From Sagittula marina (GTDB lineage: Bacteria > Pseudomonadota > Alphaproteobacteria > Rhodobacterales > Rhodobacteraceae), in contig NZ_JACIEJ010000003.1 of NCBI RefSeq assembly GCF_014196795.1, positions 421,765 through 485,764 of the forward strand: 64,000 nucleotides of DNA, written 5' to 3'. A program made the translations under genes and the position numbers. The notes beneath the pieces were generated by a model that was not told the origin of the DNA, did not search any database, and saw nothing but the letters and a program-made list of their open reading frames with translations. This document shows positions 1-9,177 of the stretch, in pieces (the stretch's first letter is position 1; each line of letters begins with the position of its first letter).

Positions 1-104
1 CAATCCTCCGCCTCGACGCGGTCCTCGCTGGGATGGGCCACGTCCCGCACCCAGCGGTGAACATTCAGCAGCAGCGTATCGAGCTTTTCCTGATCACGGA
101 TCAT
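1..104 (-). CDS. acyl-CoA dehydrogenase, N-terminal fragment (runs off window)
   Basis: The 34 visible residues begin MIRDQEKLDTLL and continue through a VHRWVRDVA segment. This is the usual N-terminal helix of soluble FAD-dependent acyl-CoA dehydrogenases, which oxidise an acyl-CoA to the 2,3-enoyl-CoA. The start codon overlaps the stop of the upstream crotonase-family gene by four bases (ATGA), so it is the next cistron of the same minus-strand operon. The catalytic and FAD-binding parts lie outside the window, so substrate class cannot be judged. The family call rests only on the N-terminus and the operon context. Confidence 0.7.
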   Translation of the reverse strand, partial: MIRDQEKLDTLLLNVHRWVRDVAHPSEDRVEAED

Positions 105-892
105 GAATCACCTTTGCTGAAATCTGGTTTTCGCTTTTCGAGAAAAGCCGCAAGCCCTTCTCCCGCCTCGTCACCGAAGCGATGCTGATTGATCATGCGC
201 CCCTCATAGGCGAGGTGTTCAGCCAGCGCGGCCTCACCTGCGGTGGCGATCTCCGCCTTGATGGTGCCGATGGCCATCTGCGCGCCGTGCGCACAGGCGC
301 CGGCCAGCGCGAGGGCTGCATCGAGCGCGCCGCCCGGCTCCACCACCTCATTTACGGCCCCCGCGGCGAACAGGCGTTCCGCGCATACCGGGCGGCCAAG
401 CATGCACAGCTCCGACACGAGCTGCCGCGGCAGGGCCTCACGCAGGAAGTAGGTCGCGCCCCCGTCGGGCGTGAGGCCGATCTTGACATATGCGGCGGTA
501 AACTTCGCCCCTTCGCTTGCCACAACCATGTCGCAGGACAGTGCCAGCGACAGACCAAGCCCCGCCGCGCCTCCCTCGACAGCGGCGATGACTGGTTTCG
601 GGCAGTCACGAAGCGCCATTATCATGGCGAACAGCGCATCGGTGTTTCGCGCCACCTCCGAACGGGGCAATTTCCGGCTGTCTTCGAGGGCGCGGACGTT
701 GCCACCAGAGGAAAAGAACCCGCCCGCTCCGGTCAGCACGATGGCGCGGACGTCAGGGTCGTGGCCCGCATCGACAAAGGCCGCACGCAGCGTTTCGTAC
801 TGGTCCCGACCTATGGCGTTCTTTGTCGCGGCCCCGTGCATGGTCAGCGTCAGCACGCCGCTGGAACGGGAGCTTTCGATCTGTGTTGTCAT
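101..892 (-). CDS. enoyl-CoA hydratase/isomerase (crotonase) family, PaaG-like
   Basis: A 263-residue crotonase-fold protein. The start at 892 (MTTQIESS) is preferred over an upstream in-frame start because the extension is low-quality sequence. The oxyanion-hole segment GGFFSSGGNVRAL is present near residues 57-69. The two glutamates of classical enoyl-CoA hydratase are missing: the first site reads GLGLSLALSCD and the second KIGLTPDGGATYF. The latter carries an Asp as in PaaG-type isomerases, so isomerisation or another crotonase reaction is likelier than simple hydration. It sits between a CoA-transferase and an acyl-CoA dehydrogenase in one operon. Confidence 0.85.
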   Translation of the reverse strand: MTTQIESSRSSGVLTLTMHGAATKNAIGRDQYETLRAAFVDAGHDPDVRAIVLTGAGGFFSSGGNVRALEDSRKLPRSEVARNTDALFAMIMALRDCPKPVIAAVEGGAAGLGLSLALSCDMVVASEGAKFTAAYVKIGLTPDGGATYFLREALPRQLVSELCMLGRPVCAERLFAAGAVNEVVEPGGALDAALALAGACAHGAQMAIGTIKAEIATAGEAALAEHLAYEGRMINQHRFGDEAGEGLAAFLEKRKPDFSKGDS

Positions 893-902
893 GATATGTC
901 CC

Positions 903-2111
903 TTAGATAATGCCGTTGTCGCGGAGCGTCGCGATTTGCTCGGCGTCGAACCCCAGATCGGCGAGGATCTCATTCGTGTCGGCGCCAAGGTCCTTAGCCG
1001 ACCAGCGCACGCGACCGGGGTTGTTCGTCAGACGCGGCACCACGTTCTGCATACGCACCGTGCCAAAGTCGTCATCGGCAACAGCTGTCACCACTTCGCG
1101 CGCTTGCATCTGCGCATCTTCAAAGATCTGCTCGACCGAGTAGATCGGGCCGATGGCGCCACCCTCCCGCGCGAACGCGTCCAGCGTTTCGTCCAGCGTG
1201 TGGCTTTCCATGTAGGCGCGGAATATTTCGTCCAGTGTCTCGCGTTGCGCCATCCGTGCTCTGTTGCCGACAAAGCGCGGATCGTCGATCAACTGAGCCT
1301 GGCCGATGGCACGCATGTTCGCCGCGAACATGCTGTCGGTCGACCCCGTGACGGTGACATAGCGCCCGTCCTTCGTACGAAAGACGTTCGCCGGCGCCGT
1401 GTACTGGTTGTTGTTGCCGTCGCGCTCGCGCACCTGACCCAGCTGATCGTATTCGATGGCAATGTTCTCCAGCAGCCGGAAGGTCGCCTCCGTCAGTGCA
1501 AGGTCGATTTCCTCGCCGCGCGTGCCATTCGCCTTGATTCCGTAAAGTGCTGCCATGATCGAAAACGCGCCGAACACTCCCCCAAAGGCATCGGCGATCG
1601 GATAGCCCGGATGCACCGGAGCGCTGTCCTTCATACCAGTGATATAGGTCAGGCCGCCCATCGCCTCGAAGATACGGGCGAAGCCGCCCTGCCGGGATTT
1701 CGGCCCCGTCTGCCCGAATGCGGAGACGCGCAGGATCACCAGGTCGGGGTTCAGCGCCCAGAGCGTTTCCCGGTCCAGCCCCCATTTCGCCAGCGTACCA
1801 GGGCGAAAATTCTCAACCAGCACGTCGTGCTCGGCGATGAGTTTTTTCATGATCTCCAGCCCCTCGGGCTTGCGCAGATCGAGTGTACCGTAGCGCTTGC
1901 CCCGGTTTGTCACCTTCCACCACAGCGGCTTGTCATCGCGAAACGGCGGAAAGTACCGCAGGCCGTCGCCGCGTCCGGGCATCTCGAATTTCGTCACCTC
2001 GGCGCCAAAATCGGCCAGCAATGACGCAGCGAAGGGCGCCGCGATGATGGTCGCGATGTCGAGCACCTTGAGGCCCTTGAGTGGTCCTTGACCGTCCATT
2101 TGATCGAGCAT
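903..2111 (-). CDS. CaiB/BaiF (class III) CoA-transferase
   Basis: A 402-residue protein with the family N-terminus GLKVLDIATIIAAPFAASLLADFGAEV and the downstream VLVENFRPGTLAKWGLD block. The Asp that carries the CoA ester in this family is expected in the later GRGEEIDLALTE-like segment, and DLALTEA is present. These enzymes move CoA between a donor thioester and a carboxylic acid. A purine-rich GGGAGGGAG stretch precedes the start. It is cotranscribed with beta-oxidation genes and a carboxylate transporter, so it probably activates or recycles CoA for the pathway acid. The actual substrate is not readable from sequence. Confidence 0.9.
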   Translation of the reverse strand: MLDQMDGQGPLKGLKVLDIATIIAAPFAASLLADFGAEVTKFEMPGRGDGLRYFPPFRDDKPLWWKVTNRGKRYGTLDLRKPEGLEIMKKLIAEHDVLVENFRPGTLAKWGLDRETLWALNPDLVILRVSAFGQTGPKSRQGGFARIFEAMGGLTYITGMKDSAPVHPGYPIADAFGGVFGAFSIMAALYGIKANGTRGEEIDLALTEATFRLLENIAIEYDQLGQVRERDGNNNQYTAPANVFRTKDGRYVTVTGSTDSMFAANMRAIGQAQLIDDPRFVGNRARMAQRETLDEIFRAYMESHTLDETLDAFAREGGAIGPIYSVEQIFEDAQMQAREVVTAVADDDFGTVRMQNVVPRLTNNPGRVRWSAKDLGADTNEILADLGFDAEQIATLRDNGII

Positions 2112-2124
2112 CTCGCTCCCTCCC

Positions 2125-3009
2125 CTAGTCCATCATGCCCTGAAAGCAGGCCTCTTCGATCCCGCGCGCGCCATGATCGCGGATCGAGAACAGGCCACCT
2201 CCATCGGGGCTTTTTGACACCACACGCCCGGTTCCGCTGTCGCGTATCGATGTCATGTAAAGCACATCCATCCCTGCGCCGCCGAAGGCCAGGCTGGACG
2301 GGTAATCCACCGGGGCCTTGGTGCGATGCAGAACCCTGCCGTCAGGCGCAAAGCAGCCGATTTCGCCGGTGTGGATCAGTACCGCCCACATATTACCGTC
2401 GGCATCCACAGTGGCCCCGTCGATGCCGGAACCCAAGGCGGTGCAGTCGATATGAGGCCGTATGGCGCCGACATCGCCCGTCTCCGTGTCATAGTCGGCG
2501 GCAAACGACGTACGGGCACGCGTGTCGGTGAAATAGAGCGTCCCGCCATCCGGGCTGAAACAGATACCGTTTCCGATCATCACGCCCGTTTCGGCCAGCA
2601 CCCGATGCCGCCCCTTGCCGAACCCGTGTATGTCACCGACAAGTTCGCCGCCGCGCCCCATGCCGATGCAGACAAAGCGGCCCTGCCTGTCCAGCTTGCC
2701 ATCGTTCAGTCGCATTGTCTCCGGTGCATCCGTAATCTCCACCAGAAGCCGTTCCGCCTTGGTCTCTGGATCGAGCCAGAAGACACGCTGGTCGATGGTG
2801 GCGACAATACCGTTGCCTTCGACCAACGCGATGGCGCCGACATGTCCGGTCACCTGCAAGGTCTGAACGGTGCCGTCCGCGCGCAGTTCGCGGACCTTCC
2901 CCGCGACACCATCGATCCACCACAGGCTCTGGCTGAGGGCATTCCAGACAGGGCTTTCGCCCAATGCATCCGATCCCGTGTTCAGACGTTCGAAACGAAG
3001 ATCACCCAT
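2125..3009 (-). CDS. SMP-30/gluconolactonase/LRE family protein
   Basis: A 294-residue six-bladed beta-propeller hydrolase family member. Recognisable blocks are LGESPVWN (metal ligand Glu near residue 17), LNDGKLDRQGRFVCIGMG, MIGNGICFSPDGGTLYFTDT and GSGIDGATVDADGNMW. These carry the Asn/Asp metal ligands typical of SMP-30 lactonases. The start at 3009 is preferred because the longer in-frame extension overlaps tctA deeply and looks non-coding; it still overlaps the tctA stop by eight bases. A lactone-opening step fits a pathway containing a flavin monooxygenase nearby, but this link is inference. Confidence 0.85.
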   Translation of the reverse strand: MGDLRFERLNTGSDALGESPVWNALSQSLWWIDGVAGKVRELRADGTVQTLQVTGHVGAIALVEGNGIVATIDQRVFWLDPETKAERLLVEITDAPETMRLNDGKLDRQGRFVCIGMGRGGELVGDIHGFGKGRHRVLAETGVMIGNGICFSPDGGTLYFTDTRARTSFAADYDTETGDVGAIRPHIDCTALGSGIDGATVDADGNMWAVLIHTGEIGCFAPDGRVLHRTKAPVDYPSSLAFGGAGMDVLYMTSIRDSGTGRVVSKSPDGGGLFSIRDHGARGIEEACFQGMMD

Positions 3010-4528
3010 TTGCGTCGGCCTCTTTTGCGCGGCTTTTCTTTCCGGCGGAAACAAGTCGAGACACAACGGCCCAAACGAGGATCGCAAACGTAATGGCCAA
3101 GATGCTGGCGGCGATGGGCCGGTCGGCAAAGGAGCCGATATCCCCCCTCGAGACAATCAGCGCACGGCGGAAGTATTCCTCGATCATTGGCCCCAGCACG
3201 AAGCCCAGCAGCAGTGGCGCCACCTCGAAATTCAGCGCCCGCATCCCCAGACCAAGAAAGCCGAAGCCCAACAACACGAAGACATCCACCACCTGGTAGT
3301 TCACGCTGTATATGCCGATGCAGGTAAAGGCGACGATCACCGGGAACAGCAGGTTGTAGGGGATCTTCAGGATGCGCACCCACATGCCAACCAGTGGCAG
3401 GTTGAGCACCAACAGCATCAGGTTGCCGATGACAAAGCTGACCACCAGCCCCCAGAACAGGTCGGGGCTGTCCTGAATGACCGTCGGACCGGGAATGATG
3501 CCGTGCACCATCATCACCCCAAGCATGATCGCCATCACCGGATCGCCGGGAATCCCCAGGCTGAGTGTCGGAATGAACGCTGCCTGCACCGCAGAGTTGT
3601 TCGCGGCCTCCGGCGCGGCCACGCCTTCGATGGCGCCGTTGCCGAATTCCTCGGGATGTTTAGACACACGACGCTCTACCGCGTAGGACACGAAGGTCGC
3701 CACGAGGCCACCAGTGCCGGGAAGCGCGCCAAAGAAGCCGCCGATGCCGGAACCGCGCGCCATTGGCATGATCGAGCGCTTCCAGTCTTCGCGGGTTGGA
3801 AGCATCTCGCGAAGGCGGATCTTGCCTTCGTGGACACGTGGGATCTCTTTGCGCCCGGCAGAGGCGATGATCTCCGGAAGGCCGAAAAGCCCGATGGCCA
3901 CGGCGACCAGCGGCAAGCCGTCGAACAGTACCGTCTGGCCGAAGGTAAAGCGCGCCACGCCGGAGTTCAGGTCCAGCCCGATCAATCCCAGCGCCAGCCC
4001 CAGCGATACCGACACGAGCGAACGTAACGAACGCCCTGACCCGATGACCGAGGCCGCGATCAGACCAAGCAGCATGAGCGCCACGTATTCATGCGGACCA
4101 AAACGCAGCGCGACCCGCGATAAAGGGACGGAAAACCCAGCGAGCAGGATAACACCGAAGATCGACCCCACAAAGGAAGCGATGGCCGTCATGAACAGCG
4201 CTTGTCCGGCGCGTCCCTGCTGCGCCATGGGATAGCCATCGAGGCCGGTAACCGCGCTTGTCGCCGTGCCGGGCAAATTCATGAGGATCGACGCGGTCGA
4301 GCCGCCGTAGGAGGCCCCGTAATAGATCCCGCCCAGCATGATCAGTGCCAGCGTCGGTTCAAGATGAAAAGTGATCGGCATCAGCATGGCAAGCGTCGCC
4401 ATGATCCCGATGCCTGGCAGAACGCCTACCAAAGTCCCGAGAAACACCCCCAGGAAACAGTAGAACAATCCGCTGAGTGAAACCGCGACGGTAAGCCCGA
4501 GCGCGATGTTGGAAAATAGCGTATCCAT
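3002..4528 (-). CDS. tripartite tricarboxylate transporter permease, TctA family
   Basis: A 508-residue polytopic membrane protein with the TctA signatures GVLPGIGIMATLAMLMP near the N-terminus, GASYGGSTASILMNLPG around residue 75, and the repeat ALPGTGGLVATFVSYAVE in the second half. It forms the large channel of a secondary carboxylate transporter in the inner membrane. It pairs with the 148-residue TctB encoded immediately upstream (one base apart). The periplasmic receptor gene lies divergently at 12324, at the far end of the operon. The substrate is unknown but is presumably the acid degraded by the surrounding CoA genes. Confidence 0.95.
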   Translation of the reverse strand: MDTLFSNIALGLTVAVSLSGLFYCFLGVFLGTLVGVLPGIGIMATLAMLMPITFHLEPTLALIMLGGIYYGASYGGSTASILMNLPGTATSAVTGLDGYPMAQQGRAGQALFMTAIASFVGSIFGVILLAGFSVPLSRVALRFGPHEYVALMLLGLIAASVIGSGRSLRSLVSVSLGLALGLIGLDLNSGVARFTFGQTVLFDGLPLVAVAIGLFGLPEIIASAGRKEIPRVHEGKIRLREMLPTREDWKRSIMPMARGSGIGGFFGALPGTGGLVATFVSYAVERRVSKHPEEFGNGAIEGVAAPEAANNSAVQAAFIPTLSLGIPGDPVMAIMLGVMMVHGIIPGPTVIQDSPDLFWGLVVSFVIGNLMLLVLNLPLVGMWVRILKIPYNLLFPVIVAFTCIGIYSVNYQVVDVFVLLGFGFLGLGMRALNFEVAPLLLGFVLGPMIEEYFRRALIVSRGDIGSFADRPIAASILAITFAILVWAVVSRLVSAGKKSRAKEADANG

Positions 4529-4529
4529 T

Positions 4530-4976
4530 TCAGAATGCCTTGATCTGGAGGCCGAGGCCCAGGCGGAATATCAGGGCGCAGACGATCGCAGTGACAAGAC
4601 CAAGGATCAGCCCGACCAACGGCTTGGTGCGCTCATTGGCAAGGCTTGCCAACAGCACGGACAGGGTGATCGAGGGGATCATGCCGAAGCGTTCGATGGT
4701 CAAGGCAAACGCGCCAAAGGCCGCCGCCACAAAGAGCATACCGCGCAGTTGGTCGCGCCCTGCCATCTGTGGCGCACCAGTGACGCGCGAAGTGATGAGC
4801 ATCAGTGCTGCAAGAACGACCATGGACCAGCCCAGAATGGTCGGGAAATAGCCCGGCCCCATGCTGGTCAGGGTGCCCATGCGGTAGTTCCCCGCCTCGA
4901 GAATGATGAAGATGCCGATCCCTGCCGTGATGACGGCAGCGAAGATATCTTCTAATCGGTTGAATACGAAGCGCAT
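4530..4976 (-). CDS. tripartite tricarboxylate transporter, TctB family small subunit
   Basis: A 148-residue protein with about four hydrophobic segments, starting MRFVFNRLEDIFAAVITAGIGIFIILEAG. The motif YRMGTLTSMGPGYFPTILG is the hallmark of TctB proteins. It is the small membrane subunit that works with TctA. It ends one base before the tctA start on the same strand, so translational coupling is likely. An about 50-base gap separates it from the SDR gene upstream, the largest gap in the first half of the operon. Confidence 0.92.
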   Translation of the reverse strand: MRFVFNRLEDIFAAVITAGIGIFIILEAGNYRMGTLTSMGPGYFPTILGWSMVVLAALMLITSRVTGAPQMAGRDQLRGMLFVAAAFGAFALTIERFGMIPSITLSVLLASLANERTKPLVGLILGLVTAIVCALIFRLGLGLQIKAF

Positions 4977-5025
4977 GTTCTCCTCCCATGGATCTCTTGC
5001 TTGTGTGGCACAGCGCCAAGTGTCG

Positions 5026-6252
5026 TCAGCGCGCCGTCTGGTATGAATAAATGACCTGTCCCGTCACCAAGCGGGCCCGCTCACCCCCAAGAAACCTGCA
5101 CAGACCGGCAAGTCCCTCGCGTGATGGGCTGCGCCATATCACGGAGTTGACCCGCAATCCGGCGGGTGCCCATTCCAGCGCCAGCGTCCGCGTCAACATG
5201 TCCACCGCGGCCAAGGTCACGGCATCGGTGGTCTCCCCTGCGCCGATGACAATGGTCAGGGCAAAGTCGCGGCTGCGCGGCAGCTCGCGGGCACAGCGGA
5301 TGGCGCGGCTGCGGATCTGCCCCAAGATGCTTTGCGCTTCGGGAAGCGCACTATCAAGGAACGTGGCGTCGATCACGGCGGCAACATGGCTGTGCGTGCC
5401 TTTTCCGATGGCCTGTGCCAAAGCCGCGTCTCCCCAGACGTCATGCCGGCCCTTCGCCGCGTCGCCCCGGGTGGGCGCGGTGTCTTCGCTCGGTGCGCCG
5501 AGCGCACTGCCCCCGTCCACGCCAAGCGTGACGCCGGTCAGGCAATCCCCGTCCAGCGCGGCGTGCAGCACGGCGGCTGCGATATCCTCTGGCAACGCGA
5601 TCTCTCCGAGTGGGATGGACGCGGCAATGCGGTCCAGGTCCACGCGGCCTTCACGTGCCAAGGTTTCTACCATTGGCGTGCGTGTGTAGCCTGGCGCAAT
5701 CGCGCAAAGGCTGATGCCCTTGGAGGCTGCGTCGTCTGCCCTGTCCCTGACCAGTGCAACGACTCCAGACTTCGTCGCGGAATACGCCCCGCGTAGCGCG
5801 AGTGGCCGATATGCAGCGCCGGAGGCGAGGCAGACAATCGACCCGCCGCGCGGCAGAGTGTTCAATGCGCATTCGCAGATTTCTGCCGTCGCCGTCAGAT
5901 TGAGTGCGATCAGCCGCTCGAACGACGCCTCTTCGATCTCCATCAGACTACGGCCCGAGCTGTCGGTCATACCCGCGTTGTTCACGACCACGTCCAGACC
6001 GCCAAGTGCAGACCGCGCGCGATCAACCAGCGATCGCGCCTCACCGGGCACGCACAGGTCAACGCCAAGTGCCACGTGTCCGTCGCCAAGCTCCACCGCC
6101 CGAGACTTGACCGCCTCCATGTCTATGTCGGCAAGTGCCACGCGCAGGCCCTCCGCTGCAAAGGCTCGGGCAATCGCCCAGCCAATGCCGTGTGCCGCAC
6201 CGGTCACCAGCGCGCAACGCCCCGAGGGGCCGGAAGACAAGAGACGAGTCAT
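5026..6252 (-). CDS. SDR-family oxidoreductase with degenerate second SDR-like half
   Basis: A 408-residue protein against about 250 for a normal short-chain dehydrogenase. Residues 1-250 are a complete SDR: TGAAHGIG cofactor loop (17-24), NNAG (91-94), and a Ser144-Tyr157-Lys161 catalytic set in YSATK. Residues about 270-408 resemble the back half of a second SDR (AAVDMLTRTLALEWAPAGLRVNSV, then RLVTGQVI), but no glycine loop or YxxxK is visible. The start overlaps the upstream SDR stop (TGATG). The first half should be NAD(P)-dependent; the second may be structural, for dimerisation. A fusion of two ancestral SDR genes is the simplest reading. Confidence 0.85.
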   Translation of the reverse strand: MTRLLSSGPSGRCALVTGAAHGIGWAIARAFAAEGLRVALADIDMEAVKSRAVELGDGHVALGVDLCVPGEARSLVDRARSALGGLDVVVNNAGMTDSSGRSLMEIEEASFERLIALNLTATAEICECALNTLPRGGSIVCLASGAAYRPLALRGAYSATKSGVVALVRDRADDAASKGISLCAIAPGYTRTPMVETLAREGRVDLDRIAASIPLGEIALPEDIAAAVLHAALDGDCLTGVTLGVDGGSALGAPSEDTAPTRGDAAKGRHDVWGDAALAQAIGKGTHSHVAAVIDATFLDSALPEAQSILGQIRSRAIRCARELPRSRDFALTIVIGAGETTDAVTLAAVDMLTRTLALEWAPAGLRVNSVIWRSPSREGLAGLCRFLGGERARLVTGQVIYSYQTAR

Positions 6253-6998
6253 CAGCGGATCGCGATCCCGATGCCGCCGTCGATGGACAGCACCTGCCCG
6301 GTGACGAAGTCGCTTTCATCTCCAAGAAGATAGCCGATGGACCGCGCGATATCATCGACGGTGCCAAGCCGCCCCAGCGGAGTTGCCGCGGCGCGGGCTG
6401 CGTCACGTTCCGCGTTGCGGTTGCGTGCCGTGCCTTCGGTCGGGATGGCGGAGGGGGCAACGGCATTGACGCGAATGCCGCGGTCGCCCAGCTCGCTTGC
6501 CGCCGCACGGGTCAGACCGGTGACACCGGACTTGATCCCGGAATAGACCATGGAGTTCTTCGCCGACCGAAATGCCGCGGCAGAGGCGACATTCACGATT
6601 GTCCCGCCCTCTGTCATCACGGCAGACGCCGCCTGCGTGGCCCAGATGATCCCGGAAAAGCCGACGTTGAGCATGCGGTCCACAGTTTCGGGCATGATGT
6701 CGGGGATCGCTTGGTAGCGCACCCATGCCGCATTGTTGACCAGCCCATCGAGACGCCCGGTGCGTGCTACCGTATTGGCGACGGCGGCTTCGATGCCGTC
6801 CTTCGTACCAGCGTTCTCGACCACGGCAAAGGCTTCGCCGCCCGCTGCCGTGATTGTCTCGACGGCCTCGTTGGCGAATTCGGCCTTTAGGTCGTTCACC
6901 GCAACGATCCATCCTCGGGCGGCCATCAATTTTGCGGTGGCGGCCCCGATCCCGTGGCCTGCTCCTGTGACCAGGACGGTTTTCTTGTCAGACGACAT
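6252..6998 (-). CDS. SDR-family NAD(P)-dependent oxidoreductase
   Basis: A 248-residue classical short-chain dehydrogenase: TGAGHGIG cofactor loop, NNAA in place of NNAG, the active site Tyr-Lys in VYSGIKSG, and the C-terminal FVTGQVLSIDGGIG. The start at 6998 (MSSDKKTVLV) overlaps the end of the preceding dehydrogenase gene by 11 bases and is preferred to a longer in-frame version. In this operon it most plausibly oxidises a hydroxyl group of a pathway intermediate, such as a 3-hydroxyacyl-CoA or a ring alcohol. The substrate cannot be read from the sequence. Confidence 0.92.
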   Translation of the reverse strand: MSSDKKTVLVTGAGHGIGAATAKLMAARGWIVAVNDLKAEFANEAVETITAAGGEAFAVVENAGTKDGIEAAVANTVARTGRLDGLVNNAAWVRYQAIPDIMPETVDRMLNVGFSGIIWATQAASAVMTEGGTIVNVASAAAFRSAKNSMVYSGIKSGVTGLTRAAASELGDRGIRVNAVAPSAIPTEGTARNRNAERDAARAAATPLGRLGTVDDIARSIGYLLGDESDFVTGQVLSIDGGIGIAIR

Positions 6999-7989
6999 TG
7001 GCAATCTCCCCATACCACGCGTTTGTCGAGGCACCGATCAGGCGCTGCCCCAAGGCTTCTGTCTTTTCGGCCACGCCGCCGGCCTGGGCCTGCGTGCGCA
7101 TCTGGCGCAGATGCCGGTGCAAAGGCACCTCCCAGGTGAACCCCATGCCACCGAAGACCTGGATGGCACTTTCAGCGACCGCGATACCGGCGCGCGCCGT
7201 GGCCAGCCAGCAAGCTTCGCGCGCCAGATGCACGTCACCGCCCGGCACCTCAGTCAGGGCACGGGCCAGCGCGTTGCGCATGGTTTCGGTGGCCAGCTTG
7301 TCGCGCGACAGCCGGTGGCGGATCACTTGGTTTGCGGACAAAGGCTTGCCGAATTGACTGCGGTCCTGGGCGTACTCCACGGCCAGTGCCAGGCATTTCT
7401 CGGCGGACCCGCGAACAAAGGCCGAGCGCAAAACCATCGCGTCCGAGCAGAGCGTCTCGACCGCATCCACCGACAGCTCGATGCCATCCAGCTGCCCGGT
7501 CAGGACGAACCGCGCCTCCGGCGTTTCAATGTCGAGCGTCGCGCCACGACGCGGGGCAATGGTGGCGCCAATCCGCGCCAAAACCGCGCTGCCGTCGGCA
7601 CGGAAGATCACCACCCGATCAACGGTTTCGCCCATGGGCGCCGCACCGACGACGCCATCCTCTGCAACGCCTTGCCATGCAATCGTGACAGTGGTTTCGC
7701 CTGTGATGACGGCCTCTGCCTCTGCCGCATCGAACTCTGCCAGCGCCCGCGCCACAAGCATCGCCTCCATCAGCGGAAAGCCCAGGAGCCCCTCGCCTGC
7801 CGCGGCCACCACAGGCACCGCGAAATCGAGCGGCAGTCCAAGCCCCCCGATGGTCTCAGGTGCCGCTACGCCGATCAGACCGGCCTCGGCCAGCAGCCTT
7901 GCGCGCGCTGGAGGCGCTGCTTCGGCGCAGGCTTCCATCACGGCACGCGCCGTATCTTCGAACTCTTTCGGGTCGAGATCAAAATCCAT
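6988..7989 (-). CDS. acyl-CoA dehydrogenase family protein, small subunit type
   Basis: A 333-residue acyl-CoA dehydrogenase-like protein, shorter than the usual 380-390. The C-terminal FAD-binding part is clear: RSQFGKPLSANQVIRHRLS and then AIQVFGGMGFTWEVPLHRHLRQ. The N-terminal and middle domains are divergent and rich in Ala/Gly. An in-frame GTG three bases upstream is an alternative start. It directly follows a 394-residue acyl-CoA dehydrogenase. Paired long and short subunits like this are known from heteromeric enzymes of steroid and alicyclic acid degradation, so the two genes probably make one enzyme. Confidence 0.85.
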   Translation of the reverse strand: MDFDLDPKEFEDTARAVMEACAEAAPPARARLLAEAGLIGVAAPETIGGLGLPLDFAVPVVAAAGEGLLGFPLMEAMLVARALAEFDAAEAEAVITGETTVTIAWQGVAEDGVVGAAPMGETVDRVVIFRADGSAVLARIGATIAPRRGATLDIETPEARFVLTGQLDGIELSVDAVETLCSDAMVLRSAFVRGSAEKCLALAVEYAQDRSQFGKPLSANQVIRHRLSRDKLATETMRNALARALTEVPGGDVHLAREACWLATARAGIAVAESAIQVFGGMGFTWEVPLHRHLRQMRTQAQAGGVAEKTEALGQRLIGASTNAWYGEIANVV

Positions 7990-7992
7990 CAC

Positions 7993-9177
7993 TCAGGCCG
8001 CCTTCTTGAGATTGAGAATACGCTTGGAAATGATGTCGAGCTGGATCTCGGTCGTCCCCGCGTAGATCGTTTCGGCCCGGCTGGCGAGATAGATGGTCTC
8101 GAACCGCGCACGGGCGTCGGTCAACGCCTGCCCGCCATCCAGCGGAAAGCGCGTGGTGACTTCATAGGCCATCTGCGCCCAACGCTGGTGCGCCTCGGAC
8201 CAGTAGAGCTTTGGCAAGGAGCCGCGCGGCCCGATCTGCTGACCGTTCAAAAGATCGGCGACCATGGTTTCCACATGACCCTTGAGATTTTCGACCGCGA
8301 TCCGCGCTTGCGCGATCTCGGCACTGTAGCCTTTCAGGATCTGATAGGTCCGGTTGTCGGACCGACAGGCGGCAACGAGGTGGTCGATCTCGCTCTCAAA
8401 ACGCCAGGAGCGATACATCCGGTTGGTGGCCCGTTCGATCGACAGCACGCGGCTCGCCGCGGCCCAGCCTTCGTCCGGGGCGCCCAGCATGTTTTCCTCG
8501 GCGACCATGACGTTGTTGAAGAACACCTCGCAAAAAGATCGCGCACCGTCGATCGACACGATTTCCCGCACGTCGATGCCGGGGCTCTCCATCGGCACCG
8601 CAAAGAGCATCAATCCTTTGTGCCGATCATCGGCACTGCCCGTACGCGCCAGCAGAAGGCAATATTGCGACTTGGACGCGCCGGAGGTCCAGATCTTCTG
8701 ACCATTCACCTTCCAGCCGTCGGCGGTTTTTTCAGCCCTGGTTCGCAGGGCCACCAGATCGGAGCCTGCCCCCGGTTCGGAGAACCCCTGGCACCAGATG
8801 TTCTCCATCTTCAAGATCTTCGGCAGCAAGTCGCGCTTCTGATCGTCGCGGCCCACAGTCATGATGATCGGACCGGCAAGCTCCTTGCCGATGGAATTCA
8901 CCGCGTTGGGCATCGGCGACAGGCCGATTTCGCGGTTGGCCTCCAGGTGTTCGCGCAGACCAAGCCCGTGGCCGCCATATTCGACAGGCCAGGTGATACC
9001 GACCAGACCCGCTTCGTGCTGTGCCGCCTCGAAGGCGATTTTCTCGGCGAGGCTGGCCTCCTGCGTCGCCCGGTCCGTGCGCAGCGCATCTGTCAGATTG
9101 GTCTCGATCCAGCCGCGCGCCTGAGCGGCGTAGGCCCCGGGTTCGTAGCTGCGTTCGATGCGTTCCTGCGTCGTCAT
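7993..9177 (-). CDS. acyl-CoA dehydrogenase, large subunit type
   Basis: A 394-residue full-length acyl-CoA dehydrogenase. It shows GITWPVEYGGHGLG, the FAD-proximal WCQGFSEPGAGSDLVALRTRAE, VNGQKIWTSGA, and the C-terminal ETIYAGTTEIQLDIISKRIL. These FAD flavoproteins remove two hydrogens from an acyl-CoA and pass the electrons to ETF. The start overlaps the stop of the upstream acyl-CoA ligase gene (ATGA). The C-terminal motif has Ala where short/medium-chain enzymes carry a catalytic Glu (IYAGT rather than IYEGT), a common variation in bacterial relatives. Likely partner of the adjacent small-subunit gene. Confidence 0.92.
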   Translation of the reverse strand: MTTQERIERSYEPGAYAAQARGWIETNLTDALRTDRATQEASLAEKIAFEAAQHEAGLVGITWPVEYGGHGLGLREHLEANREIGLSPMPNAVNSIGKELAGPIIMTVGRDDQKRDLLPKILKMENIWCQGFSEPGAGSDLVALRTRAEKTADGWKVNGQKIWTSGASKSQYCLLLARTGSADDRHKGLMLFAVPMESPGIDVREIVSIDGARSFCEVFFNNVMVAEENMLGAPDEGWAAASRVLSIERATNRMYRSWRFESEIDHLVAACRSDNRTYQILKGYSAEIAQARIAVENLKGHVETMVADLLNGQQIGPRGSLPKLYWSEAHQRWAQMAYEVTTRFPLDGGQALTDARARFETIYLASRAETIYAGTTEIQLDIISKRILNLKKAA

